Positions 25,904-34,003 of a DNA stretch of 38,587 nt are shown piece by piece (the first letter of the stretch is position 1; the number at the start of each line of letters is the position of its first letter). The DNA is taken from the NCBI RefSeq assembly GCF_000934765.1, contig NZ_JYNN01000025.1, forward strand, positions 1 through 38,587, in the 5' to 3' direction. The notes beneath the pieces are model-generated. The model saw only the letters and a program-made list of their open reading frames with translations. It searched no databases and was not told the DNA's origin. The DNA is from Thiomicrospira microaerophila (GTDB taxonomy: Bacteria > Pseudomonadota > Gammaproteobacteria > Thiomicrospirales > Thiomicrospiraceae). A program made the position numbers and the translations under genes.

Positions 25904-27109
25904 ATGTCAGATTTAGCGCCTTCAACTTCCTCTCCTATTTTTGCCATGGTTGCTGGAGAACGCTCAGGCGACATTCTTGGTGCTGATCTCATTCGTGGGT
26001 TAAAACAAGCCTATCCTGATGCGGGTTTTGTTGGCATCGGCGGACCATTGATGCAAGCTGAAGGGCTGGTGTCTTGGTTTGAGATGGAGCGCTTGTCGGT
26101 GATGGGGTTTTTTGAAGTATTAAAACACTTGCCCTCTCTGCTAAAATTACGTAAAAAATTAATATCGCGTTTATTGGCGCTTAAGCCGGATGTCTTTATT
26201 GGTATTGATGCACCGGATTTTAACTTTTATGTCGAGCGCCAACTTAAGCAAGCCGCAATTAAAACGGTGCATTATGTTGGGCCATCGGTGTGGGCTTGGC
26301 GCCAAAACCGTTTGATTAAAATCAAACAATCGGTGGATGGCATGTTGGTATTGTTTCCCTTTGAACCTGAGATTTACCAGCGATATGAGATCCCCGTTGC
26401 ATTTGTCGGTCACCCTTTAGCGAATCAAGTACCCTCACAACCTGATAAGCGCGCCGCCAGACTCAAGCTTGGAATCGAGCCAGATACAGCACTCACCGGG
26501 CTACTACCAGGTTCACGCCTGTCTGAGATCGAGCGAATGGCCGATGTCTATATACAGGCCGCACAAGTCTTACATCAAACCCATCCGAGTATGGCATTCG
26601 TGGTGCCTTGTGTGCACCAGCGTGCAAAAGCGCGCGTGATTCAATCGATTAACCAGTTTGGCGCTGGCCTAAAAGTCTATTTAATTGACCAGCAAGCAAA
26701 TGAGGTGATGGAGGCCAGTGATCAGCTTATTGTCACTTCAGGTACGGCTACCTTGCAAGCCGCATTAATATTACGACCGATGGTGATTGCGATTAAAGTG
26801 CACCCGATTTCCTATTGGATTATGAAACGGCTAGCGATTACCCAGTGGATTGGTTTGCCTAATATTTTGGCTCAACAAGCGGTGGTTGAGGAGTTGATTC
26901 AAGATCAGGCCACAGCAGCTAATTTGGCATCCGCCCTGACGAGATTGGTTGAACCGTCAGGTGAGAACTCGGGTAAGCAGTCTGCGTTACGCCAAGCGCA
27001 GGTGACCGCGTTTGAAAAGCAAAAACAAACACTCACCCAACCTAGCGCTCAGTTGGCCGCTCAAGCTGTGATTGACTGGGCAGGCTTAAAGCCGAGCAAA
27101 GCAAGCTGA
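25904..27109 (+). CDS. lpxB: Lipid A disaccharide synthase
   Basis: 401 aa, GT19 family. Joins UDP-diacylglucosamine and lipid X to the lipid A disaccharide at the inner-membrane surface. Motifs are [15 protein letters not shown] at the start, [29 protein letters not shown], and [11 protein letters not shown] with [11 protein letters not shown] in the nucleotide-binding half. Its stop overlaps the rnhB start (TGATG). Slightly longer than E. coli (382), with the extra residues at the C-terminus. Confidence 0.96.
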   Translation: MSDLAPSTSSPIFAMVAGERSGDILGADLIRGLKQAYPDAGFVGIGGPLMQAEGLVSWFEMERLSVMGFFEVLKHLPSLLKLRKKLISRLLALKPDVFIGIDAPDFNFYVERQLKQAAIKTVHYVGPSVWAWRQNRLIKIKQSVDGMLVLFPFEPEIYQRYEIPVAFVGHPLANQVPSQPDKRAARLKLGIEPDTALTGLLPGSRLSEIERMADVYIQAAQVLHQTHPSMAFVVPCVHQRAKARVIQSINQFGAGLKVYLIDQQANEVMEASDQLIVTSGTATLQAALILRPMVIAIKVHPISYWIMKRLAITQWIGLPNILAQQAVVEELIQDQATAANLASALTRLVEPSGENSGKQSALRQAQVTAFEKQKQTLTQPSAQLAAQAVIDWAGLKPSKAS

Positions 27110-27723
27110 TGGACCAAGCGGATTTGTTTAATCAGCCGTTTGCCTCCCCCTTAGTGACCGATTTTATTGTAGGCGTCGATGAAGTAGGGCGTGGTCCGCT
27201 GATCGGTGAAGTGGTTGCGGCGGCGGTGATTTTGCCGGCTGACTGTGACTTGCCTCTTAAAGACTCAAAAAAACTTAGCCACCAAAAGCGTGTGTTGTTG
27301 GCCGAGAAAATCAAACAGCAAGCGTTAGATTTTGCGATTGTTGGTGTTTCGCCAGCACAAATTGACCAGCTTAATATCTTGCAGGCTACCATGTTAGCGA
27401 TGAAGCTAGCGATAGCGCAGTTAAGCCATCCTTTTTCCCAGGTGTTGGTTGATGGTAATCGTTGCCCAGAGATAGATTGCCCGTGTCAGCCGATTATTAA
27501 AGGCGATGGGCTGATTCCAGCGATTAGCGCCGCGTCCATTTTAGCCAAGGTGTATCGTGATCAACAAATGGATGAACTCCATCAGCGCTACCCGGAATAT
27601 GGTTTTGATCAGCACAAGGGCTATCCTACCGCGGCGCACCTAGCCGCCATTCAAAAGCACGGTCTTATCGAAGGCTATCGCAAAAGTTTTAAACCCGTTA
27701 AAGCGCTGTTAAGCCCGAAATAA
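27109..27723 (+). CDS. rnhB: Ribonuclease HII
   Basis: 204 aa. Removes ribonucleotides and RNA-DNA hybrids. The catalytic Asp-Glu pair is in [15 protein letters not shown], further Asp residues are in VLVDGNRCP and [11 protein letters not shown], and the helix [20 protein letters not shown] is characteristic. It is the last gene of the envelope operon here; dnaE, a frequent neighbour, is not present. No clear terminator follows. Confidence 0.96.
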   Translation: MDQADLFNQPFASPLVTDFIVGVDEVGRGPLIGEVVAAAVILPADCDLPLKDSKKLSHQKRVLLAEKIKQQALDFAIVGVSPAQIDQLNILQATMLAMKLAIAQLSHPFSQVLVDGNRCPEIDCPCQPIIKGDGLIPAISAASILAKVYRDQQMDELHQRYPEYGFDQHKGYPTAAHLAAIQKHGLIEGYRKSFKPVKALLSPK

Positions 27724-27870
27724 TCGGTCTTCTCCATATGTCTGGCTACAAAATGTAGCACTAAACACCAGTGCAATCGCACTGCATAAAGCATTGACAA
27801 TCACACAAAAATAAATCGCTCCATTAATCCGAATAATTCATAAAATTTAGGTGCCCTCGCTTGTCTATTG

Positions 27871-27983
27871 GATCTCTTGCAAACGGTTTGCATTTACGAA
27901 CAAAATTCTACCAGTAAAAGCCTAATAAACCTCAGTCAACAAGGAGTAAACATCATAATCAGTATCTAGTTTTGCAAGAGGTC
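27871..27983. mobile_element. 113-bp MITE-like element with TATTG target duplication
   Basis: Terminal inverted repeats GATCTCTTGCAAAC (27871-27884) and GTTTTGCAAGAGGTC (27969-27983) match over ~14 bases with one substitution and one extra base. The element is flanked directly by TATTG on both sides (27866-27870 and 27984-27988), a 5-bp target duplication. It has no coding capacity. Inside the left end, GCAAAC-G-GTTTGC forms a small dyad. The tips resemble those of IS5/IS4-like elements (from memory, not checked). Confidence 0.65.
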
Positions 27984-27992
27984 TATTGATTC

Positions 27993-28040
27993 CCCAGCAC
28001 TTTTTTGTCAACTGAAGCTCCTTCAAGAAAAAGAACTGGG
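27993..28040. repeat. Imperfect 48-base hairpin
   Basis: CCCAG...CTTTTTTG on the left pairs with CAAGAAAAAG...CTGGG on the right, with an inner TGAAG-CTC-CTTCA stem. It sits 9 bases past the MITE target duplication. It could be a relic of a terminator or of a second small element; no T-run follows on either strand. Confidence 0.45.
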
Positions 28041-28161
28041 AAACGAATATCCTGCGCGATCATCACGCGAATTTATGAAGCATCCGGGTTAAACAAGAAA
28101 TATCAAAGTTAGTGCGTTTTTCGCATGAGTTATTCTTTTTAATACGCGGAAATAATACATC

Positions 28162-28515
28162 ATGCTTGCTAACCCAGTTGAGCAGGGCGAACAAAGTCAG
28201 CGTGTGCTTCAAGCGATTGTGACAAGAAACGGCGAGCAGCGTTTGCTTGAAATCAGCGTGCCATTGGGTGTGGATTTACGCCCCGGCCTGCTAATTCAAA
28301 TCGATGAAGGTGAAGTCGGTTCCGCCCCCTATTTAACTTGCAACGCCAACGGCTGTGCCGCTGTTATCGCGTTAGATAATAAAGTATGGCGTCAACTCAG
28401 AGCAGGGCAGAAGGCTAAAATCGGGATTCGTGGATTAGGCCAACCTGAAAATACCGTCTTGCAGCTATCGTTAAAAGGTTTTACTGCCGCCAGTAACGTG
28501 TTGATCCAAAATTAA
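28162..28515 (+). pseudogene. IalB-family protein, 5'-truncated
   Basis: 117 aa matching the C-terminal half of invasion-associated locus B (IalB) proteins: RLLEISVPLGVDLRPGLLIQ, IDEGEVGSAPYLTCNANGC and AAVIALDNKVWRQLRAG-K are the family's core, with the conserved Cys pair. Full-length members are ~160-200 aa with a signal peptide and an N-terminal W/C-containing strand; both are missing. ATG 28162 has only a distant GGA, and nothing upstream encodes the lost part. The MITE and hairpin just upstream suggest truncation by rearrangement. A cytoplasmic short homologue that is still made is possible but less likely. Confidence 0.65.
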
Positions 28516-28523
28516 GGCGTCTC

Positions 28524-28606
28524 GTCATTCCGGCGAAGGCCGAAATTTTAAGCCTTGCGGTGTACATCCTCAAGAGATCCCGGCCTTCGCCGGGATGACG
28601 GGTTTT
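28524..28606 (+). terminator. Large inverted repeat with T-tract after the IalB remnant
   Basis: Left arm GTCATTCCGGCGAAGGCCG (28524-28542) and right arm CGGCCTTCGCCGGGATGAC (28581-28599) match at 18 of 19 positions, followed by GGGTTTTTT. The core (CCGGCGAAGGCCGG type) is a widespread proteobacterial dispersed repeat, here also usable as a terminator. Confidence 0.6.
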
Positions 28607-28740
28607 TTATCACGACCTTCGCCGGGATGACGGGTTTTTTATCACGACCTTCGCCGGGATGACGGGTTTTTTATCACGACCTTCGCCGGGATGACGGGTT
28701 TTTTTATCACGACCTTCGTCGGGATGACGGTTATTTTTAT
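28579..28740. repeat. Tandem array, five 32/33-bp units
   Basis: Units at 28579-28610, 28611-28642, 28643-28674, 28675-28707 and 28708-28740; a sixth partial starts at 28741 (CACGGCCTTCGG). Each unit holds CCTTCGCCGGGATGACGGG plus a T-tract and ATCACGA. Units 2 and 3 are identical. The last full unit has diverged (CGTCGGG and TTATTTTT). The array repeats only the right arm and T-run of the preceding inverted repeat. Confidence 0.93.
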
Positions 28741-28785
28741 CACGGCCTTCGGCCTCGCAATGCCCCATTTCTTTTACCCAGAGCC

Positions 28786-28855
28786 GTCATCCTGTGCGAA
28801 GTCGCAGGATCCAGCCGCTGGCGGCAATAGACCCTGCGACTTCGCGCAGGGTGAC
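28786..28855. repeat. Second large inverted repeat (dispersed-repeat type)
   Basis: GTCATCCTGTGCGAAGTCGC starts the left arm (28786-28808) and CCTGCGACTTCGCGCAGGG the right arm (28833-28855); they match at 21 of 23 positions. The tip holds GCCGC-TG-GCGGC (28814-28825). It belongs to a different sequence family from the array next to it. It lies in the 450-base gene-free stretch 28516-28964; nothing else is seen between 28856 and 28964. Confidence 0.8.
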
Positions 28856-28964
28856 AGGGCAATGAGGGAGGCTAGGAGCCATTTATTCCTTAACTTAATG
28901 GCAGTGACGCACGACGTGTGAACGAGAATAGACGTGTGCATATATTTTAGGGTTAGGCTTCGGC

Positions 28965-29924
28965 TCAGCCTTGGCATTGGCGCTGAATTTGACGGTTGAG
29001 TGTTCTGTTTGTATAGTCGATGCCGGAAAACTGGTTGAATTCGTCCAGGGTGCGGTGGCGGCCTAGACCAAATCCTCCTGGTATTTGATTGGCAAATAGG
29101 GCTTGTAGTCTGGTGTGTGCGAGTTGTTTGAGTTCAGGCCATTTTACATCTCGTTGTTGTTCCCAGTCTGCGTGCCAATGATGGGTTTGATAGGCGGTAT
29201 TGGGCACTTTGTATAGATGATAAAGCGGAATATGGGGCGGGTGGTAAATATCCCAGCCTCTTGTGAAGCTTCGAATCGCTAGGTTTTGTTCTTCACCGTG
29301 AAAATAAAGCCGAGGATCATAGGGTATCTCATCAACCCAATTTCCGCTGGTAAAAATAAACCCGCCTGCTAGATGAAATCCTGCTATAAAACCACGCTGA
29401 TTGACATGTGTCGCTCGAAAGCGAAGTACGACGTTATCAGGTGTTAAATCTGTGTCAGGATGTACTTCTAGCGCGAGGGTTGTTTTGGCGTTTTGCTTTA
29501 TTTTAACTACAGGATTTAGGTTTTCATCAAATTCAAAGCCAAAAGGGTAGACGCTTAAGATGGGTTTTTGACTAAAGTGGCGTGATTGCTGGTATTGTTC
29601 AATCAGTTTAGTATCCCAGTTCGGCTCAAAAAAAGTATGAGAGTCTATTTGAAAGTAGAAATCTTCGTTATTAAACAGGGATTGGACTAATGAGCGCGCC
29701 CAGCAAACACCGCGCGCTTCGACTGGATCAATGTGAACATAGCGAAGCTGCTTGGGTTGTGTAAAAAGGTGGCGCATTTCCTCACGTCGTGAGGCGGGGT
29801 ATTGATCAACGACACCGAAAATCAATCGTTCAGGATGTTTGGCTTTGGAGAGTGCATCTTGGAGTGTGAATGACAAAAATGATTCATTAAATGCCGCCAC
29901 AGAAACAAAAATGGTGTTTTGCAT
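28965..29924 (-). CDS. GlcNAc-type glycosyltransferase (PF11397-like)
   Basis: 319 aa, similar to the family of UDP-GlcNAc transferases that includes Dictyostelium Skp1 GlcNAc-transferase. Nucleotide-sugar region: TIFVSVAAFNESFLSFTLQD and RLIFGVVDQYP. A DxH-type metal site is in YFQIDSHTFFEPNWD. The acceptor-side core is FHLAGGFIFTSG, then YDPRLYFHGEEQNLAIRSFT and GWDIYHPPHIPLYHLY. No membrane helix. ATG 29924 has AAAGGA 9 bases upstream; the longer GTG/ATG frame to 29945 is not needed. The gene stands alone between the repeat region and fabI. The target (LPS, protein or other) cannot be told from sequence. Confidence 0.75.
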   Translation of the reverse strand: MQNTIFVSVAAFNESFLSFTLQDALSKAKHPERLIFGVVDQYPASRREEMRHLFTQPKQLRYVHIDPVEARGVCWARSLVQSLFNNEDFYFQIDSHTFFEPNWDTKLIEQYQQSRHFSQKPILSVYPFGFEFDENLNPVVKIKQNAKTTLALEVHPDTDLTPDNVVLRFRATHVNQRGFIAGFHLAGGFIFTSGNWVDEIPYDPRLYFHGEEQNLAIRSFTRGWDIYHPPHIPLYHLYKVPNTAYQTHHWHADWEQQRDVKWPELKQLAHTRLQALFANQIPGGFGLGRHRTLDEFNQFSGIDYTNRTLNRQIQRQCQG

Positions 29925-29977
29925 ATGTTTTTCCTTTATACCCAATCCTAAACCAAAAATCGTATTACCTGTGCCCC

Positions 29978-30757
29978 TTAGGTTGAAGCGGTGATGTTGT
30001 AGCCGCCATCGACATAGGTGATTTCGCCGGTAATGCCTGAGGCGAGGTCAGAGCATAGGAAGGCGCAGGTATTGCCTACTTCGTGAATGGTTACATTACG
30101 GCGTAGTGGTGTCGCCTGTGCCGCTTTATCTAGCATGGAACGGAAGTCTTTGATGCCTGAAGCGGCGAGGGTGCGAATCGGGCCGGCAGATACGGCGTTG
30201 ACACGAATGCCGTCTTGCCCTAAATCAGCCGCTAGATAGCGCACAGTCGCTTCCAATGAGGCTTTGGCAATCCCCATTACATTGTAGTTCGGCACCGCGC
30301 GTTCTGCGCCTAAATAAGAAATCGTCATTACAGCACCTTGGCGCGCTTTAAGCATGCTGTGGCCTGCTTTAGTCAGCGCGGTTAAGCTGTAGGCACTGAT
30401 GTCGTGGGCAATTTTAAAACCTTCGCGGGTTGAGGCATCGATCATGCGACCTTCAAGCTCTTCACGTGGCGCAAAGGCGACGGAATGAACAAGAATATCT
30501 AAGCCTTCAGGCCATTGGGTTTGCAGCTGCGCAAATACCTCTGCAATCTGTTGGTCGTCAGCCACGTCAAGCGGCAGCACGATATTGGCGCCTAATTCAG
30601 CCGCTACACCTTCAACACGGCTTTTTAGTTTTTCAGTCTGATAGGTTAAAGCGATCTCTGCGCCTTGCTCATGCATTTGTTTTGCAATACCATAGGCGAT
30701 AGATTTGTTATTGGCAACACCGACAATGAGTGCGCGTTTTCCAGTTAGGAATCCCAT
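29978..30757 (-). CDS. fabI: Enoyl-ACP reductase (NADH), FabI
   Basis: 259 aa. The last step of each fatty-acid elongation cycle. An SDR-like fold with FabI features: [20 protein letters not shown] for NADH binding and the Tyr-x6-Lys catalytic pair in [13 protein letters not shown], rather than the classical YxxxK. The Ser/Ala-rich [13 protein letters not shown] loop is where triclosan-type inhibitors bind in the family. Start ATG 30757 has GGAG in good position; the in-frame ATG at 30769 lies in the ribosome site itself. Divergent from the ABC transporter genes. Confidence 0.97.
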   Translation of the reverse strand: MGFLTGKRALIVGVANNKSIAYGIAKQMHEQGAEIALTYQTEKLKSRVEGVAAELGANIVLPLDVADDQQIAEVFAQLQTQWPEGLDILVHSVAFAPREELEGRMIDASTREGFKIAHDISAYSLTALTKAGHSMLKARQGAVMTISYLGAERAVPNYNVMGIAKASLEATVRYLAADLGQDGIRVNAVSAGPIRTLAASGIKDFRSMLDKAAQATPLRRNVTIHEVGNTCAFLCSDLASGITGEITYVDGGYNITAST

Positions 30758-30833
30758 ATTTTTCTCCATTTTGATTTAATTTGACGCCATAAAATAGCGC
30801 CATTATAACGTGAATTTAAAAGTGAACCAAAAA

Positions 30834-33029
30834 ATGCTTAATAAACGAGGATCGATTTGGCTTGTGTTTATGTTATCCGTTGGTTTGATGGCCGGCTGTG
30901 CGGATCAGTGGAACCAACCTTATACCGATGAAGCCGTCGGCTCAAACACCTTGTTTACTGCCTTTTCAGCGCCGCCCAAGCACCTAGACCCCGTGCGTGC
31001 CTATAGTTCAAACGAGTGGCAGATTATTAGCCAAATTCTTGAGCCGCCTTTGCAATATCATTATTTAAAACGTCCGTTTACGCTTGAACCCTTGACGCTA
31101 ACCGAGATGCCATCGGTGCGTTATTTTAATGCCGAGGGTGAAGCGGTGGCGCAAACCGCAGAGGATCTAGCCTATTCGCAATTTACCCTCAACCTTAAAC
31201 CCGGTATTCAATTTCAACCCCATCCGGCGTTTGCGCGTGATGCCGACGGTGCGTTTATTTATTTCCCTTTAGCCGAGCGACAAGCCGCCCAGTTGCGTTC
31301 ACCCTTTGATTTGCCTGAACTCGCTACGCGTGAATTGACTGCCGCTGACTATGCCTATGCGGTTAAACGGATGGCGTTGCGCCAAAATCATTCGCCGGTG
31401 CTGGATACGATGATGAATTATATTGTTGGGCTGCGTGAATTTAGTGAGCAGGTGAGTGCGGAACGAGCCGATCAGCCGCGCGAGGCGTTTTTTGATTTGC
31501 GGCCTTATCAGATTGATGGGGTTGAGGTGGTGAATGATCATCAATTGCGCATTCGGATTGAGGGTGTGTACCCGCAGTTTATGTATTGGTTGGCGATGAA
31601 TTTCTTTGCGCCGGTGCCTTGGGAAGTGGAGCAGTTTTATGCGCAACCAGGCCTGGTGGCACGCAATATCAATTTCAATACGTTTCCGGTGGGCACCGGG
31701 CCGTTTTATTTGGCTGAAAACAACCCAAACTTGCGGATGCGTTTAGTACGCAATCCGGTGTTTCATGAACAGTTTTACCCTGAAAGCGGCTTGGCTTATA
31801 ACATGCCTGACACCCTGTTGCGCGATGCGGGCAAACGCTTACCTTTGTTGGACGAGGTGGTCTATACTCTAGAAAAAGAAAGTGTGCCTTATTGGAATAA
31901 ATTTTTACAAGGCTATTATGATGCTTCGGGCGTGAGTTCCGATAGCTTTGATCAGGCAGTGCAGGTGTCGGTGAGTGGTGAGTTGGATTTAACTGGGGAG
32001 ATGGCCGAAAAGGGCATCCAGATGCGATCAGGCATTGAGCCGACGGTGTTTTATTTGGCGTTTAATATGCTGGATGAGCTGGTAGGCGGCTACAGTGAAT
32101 CCCAGCAGAAATTGCGTCAGGCAATTAGTATCGCGGTCAACTATGAAGAGTTTATTTCGATTTTTATGAATGAACGCGGCATGGCGGCACAAGGGCCGAT
32201 TCCGCCGGGGATATTTGGTCACTTGGAAGGTGAAGAAGGTGTTAATCTCTATGTGCATGACTGGGTAAATGGCGAGTATCAACGTAAGTCGATTGACACC
32301 GCACGTGCGTTATTGGCGCAAGCAGGCTATCCGAATGGCCTCAATCCGGCAACCGGACGACCTTTGCAGTTGCATTATGATGCGGTGGCGACGGGGCCGG
32401 ATGATCGGGCGCGGATGGATTGGATGCGCAAACAATTTGAAGAACTCGGCATAGAGTTGGTGATTCGTTCGACCGATTACAATCGTTTCCAAGACAAGGT
32501 ACGCAAGGGCGATGCGCAGATTTTCTTTTGGGGCTGGGGCGCGGATTATCCTGATCCTGAAAACTTCTTGTTTTTGCTTTATGGACCCAATGGTTCAGTC
32601 GCAACGGGTGGTTCGGGCATTAATTCGGCGAATTATGCCAACCCTGAGTTTGACCGATTGTTTGAGCAGATGCGTAATATGGAAAACTCACCGGAACGTT
32701 TAGCGATTATTCAAGAAATGCTCGAAATTGTCCGCCAAGATGCGGCTTGGGTGTTTGGTATGCATCCGCGCTCATTGGCGCTTTATCATAGTTGGTATCA
32801 CAATGTCTGGCCGAATCGTTTAGCCAATAACAGTGTTAAATATTTATCCGTCGATCCTGAATTGCGCCTGCAAAAACAAGCGGAGTGGAATCGTCCGGTG
32901 GTTTGGCCTTTGTGGCTGACAGCTTTATTGATTTTGGTGTTGTCGATTTGGGCGGTTAGCGCTTATCGTGCGCGTCAACAACAGCGGATTCAGCCACAAT
33001 CGTCTAATACAGGAGGGCGCAACGCATGA
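30834..33029 (+). CDS. Peptide ABC transporter binding lipoprotein with C-terminal membrane helix
   Basis: 731 aa, family 5 (OppA/DppA/YejA-like) binding protein. The lipobox LMAGC puts the lipidated Cys at residue 22. Family motifs include TLFTAFSAPPKHLDPVRAYS at the mature start, the NFNTFPVGTGPFYLAE block and FFWGWGADYPDPENFLFLLY in the C-lobe. Unusually, a hydrophobic helix (about 691-711, WPLWLTALLILVLSIWAV) and a basic tail (YRARQQQR) end the protein, so it would be held at both ends. ATG 30834 is chosen for the signal length; GTG 30810 and 30822 are alternatives, and no clear ribosome site is seen. It overlaps the permease by 4 bases (ATGA). Confidence 0.85.
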   Translation: MLNKRGSIWLVFMLSVGLMAGCADQWNQPYTDEAVGSNTLFTAFSAPPKHLDPVRAYSSNEWQIISQILEPPLQYHYLKRPFTLEPLTLTEMPSVRYFNAEGEAVAQTAEDLAYSQFTLNLKPGIQFQPHPAFARDADGAFIYFPLAERQAAQLRSPFDLPELATRELTAADYAYAVKRMALRQNHSPVLDTMMNYIVGLREFSEQVSAERADQPREAFFDLRPYQIDGVEVVNDHQLRIRIEGVYPQFMYWLAMNFFAPVPWEVEQFYAQPGLVARNINFNTFPVGTGPFYLAENNPNLRMRLVRNPVFHEQFYPESGLAYNMPDTLLRDAGKRLPLLDEVVYTLEKESVPYWNKFLQGYYDASGVSSDSFDQAVQVSVSGELDLTGEMAEKGIQMRSGIEPTVFYLAFNMLDELVGGYSESQQKLRQAISIAVNYEEFISIFMNERGMAAQGPIPPGIFGHLEGEEGVNLYVHDWVNGEYQRKSIDTARALLAQAGYPNGLNPATGRPLQLHYDAVATGPDDRARMDWMRKQFEELGIELVIRSTDYNRFQDKVRKGDAQIFFWGWGADYPDPENFLFLLYGPNGSVATGGSGINSANYANPEFDRLFEQMRNMENSPERLAIIQEMLEIVRQDAAWVFGMHPRSLALYHSWYHNVWPNRLANNSVKYLSVDPELRLQKQAEWNRPVVWPLWLTALLILVLSIWAVSAYRARQQQRIQPQSSNTGGRNA
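31648..31655. repeat. Iterated palindrome CAGGCCTG, copy 5 (binding-protein gene)
   Basis: CAACCAGGCCTGGTG, read as Gln-Pro-Gly-Leu-Val. Confidence 0.7.
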
Positions 33030-34003
33030 TGGCGTATATTGTTCGGCGTTTGATTTATGCCATTCCGATTTTGATTGGGGTGAACTTTATTACCTTTGTG
33101 TTGTTCTTTATGGTCAATACCCCCGATGATATGGCGCGCGCGCAATTGGGGGCGAAACAAACCACGCCGGAGTTGATTGCCAGTTGGAAAGCAGAACGTG
33201 GTTATGACAAGCCGCTGTTTTTTAATGCAGAACAACCAGGCCTGGTTAAGTTATCGGATACCTTATTTGTGGAGCAATCCTTAAAATTGTTTGTGTTTGA
33301 CTTTGGCAAATCGGATGCCGGGCGCGATATCGCCTCGGATATTCAGGAGCGGATGTGGCCGAGTTTGGCGATTGCTCTCCCGACTTTTGCGATTGGGTTG
33401 ATAACCACGATTACGCTGGCGTTGTTGATTGTGCTGTTCCGCGCCACAGTGCTCGATACCACGGCGATGGTGATCGCGGTGATGATTATGTCGATATCCG
33501 GGCTGTTTTATATTATTGCCGGCCAGGTGCTGTTTAGCAAAATCCTGCATTGGGTGCCGATATCCGGCTATGAACCTGGTTGGGCGAGTGTCAAGTTTTT
33601 GATTTTGCCGGTGTTGATTGGCGTGTTTGCCGGTTTGGGGGCGGGCACCCGTTGGTATCGCAGTATTTTCTTGGAAGAAATTAACCGTGATTATGTGCGC
33701 ACCGCGCGTGCCAAAGGGCTATCGGAAATTAGTGTGTTGTTTAAACACGTGTTGCGTAACGGTATGTTGCCGATTTTGACCGGCGTAGTGGTGGTGATTC
33801 CGAGTCTGTTTATGGGTAGTTTGATTATGGAGTCTTTCTTCGGTATTCCCGGTTTAGGCAGCTACACCATAGATGCGATTAACGCGCAGGATTTCGCGAT
33901 TGTGAAGGCGATGGTGTTCTTTGGCGCGGTGCTTTATATCATCGGCCTGATTCTAACCGATATTTCCTATACCATTTTTGATCCAAGGGTGCGTTTATCA
34001 TGA
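33026..34003 (+). CDS. Peptide ABC transporter permease (DppB/YejB-like)
   Basis: 325 aa, the first inner-membrane permease. Its start (MAYIVRRLIYAIPILIGVNFITF) is typical of DppB/YejB. About six helices are visible. The cytoplasmic EAA loop that contacts the ATPase is RDYVRTARAKGLSEISVLFKH, and IMESFFGIPGLGSYTIDAI is the family's C-terminal motif. It overlaps both neighbours by 4 bases (ATGA), so the three genes are translationally coupled. Confidence 0.92.
   Translation: MMAYIVRRLIYAIPILIGVNFITFVLFFMVNTPDDMARAQLGAKQTTPELIASWKAERGYDKPLFFNAEQPGLVKLSDTLFVEQSLKLFVFDFGKSDAGRDIASDIQERMWPSLAIALPTFAIGLITTITLALLIVLFRATVLDTTAMVIAVMIMSISGLFYIIAGQVLFSKILHWVPISGYEPGWASVKFLILPVLIGVFAGLGAGTRWYRSIFLEEINRDYVRTARAKGLSEISVLFKHVLRNGMLPILTGVVVVIPSLFMGSLIMESFFGIPGLGSYTIDAINAQDFAIVKAMVFFGAVLYIIGLILTDISYTIFDPRVRLS
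33237..33244. repeat. Iterated palindrome CAGGCCTG, copy 6 (permease gene)
   Basis: CAACCAGGCCTGGTT, read as Gln-Pro-Gly-Leu-Val. Confidence 0.7.

Larger units (their letters stand above)
27724..28161. other. Gene-free junction after rnhB
   Basis: 438 bases without a supportable gene. It holds the MITE-like element (27871-27983), a long imperfect hairpin just after it, and the short approach to the truncated IalB gene. AT content is higher than in the flanking operon. The first ~140 bases show nothing I recognise. Confidence 0.7.

Noticed and set aside
27969-28040. rnhB terminator
   Set aside because: The hairpin is ~270 bases past the stop, imperfect, and not followed by a T-run on the plus strand.
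28579-28740. CRISPR array
   Set aside because: The units follow each other without unique spacers and the whole unit is repeated, so this is a minisatellite. No cas genes are present.
28930-28975. Terminator of the glycosyltransferase gene
   Set aside because: Only a 5-bp AGGCT/AGCCT stem overlapping the stop on the minus strand, without a T-tract.
28691-28977. Small ORFs on both strands in the repeat region
   Set aside because: They are made of inverted-repeat sequence, have no ribosome sites and show low-complexity Cys/Pro/Ala content, so they are chance frames.
31299-32604. Several minus-strand ORFs (60-115 aa) in the binding-protein gene
   Set aside because: Antisense shadows, rich in His, Arg and Ile as expected for the opposite strand of a coding frame.
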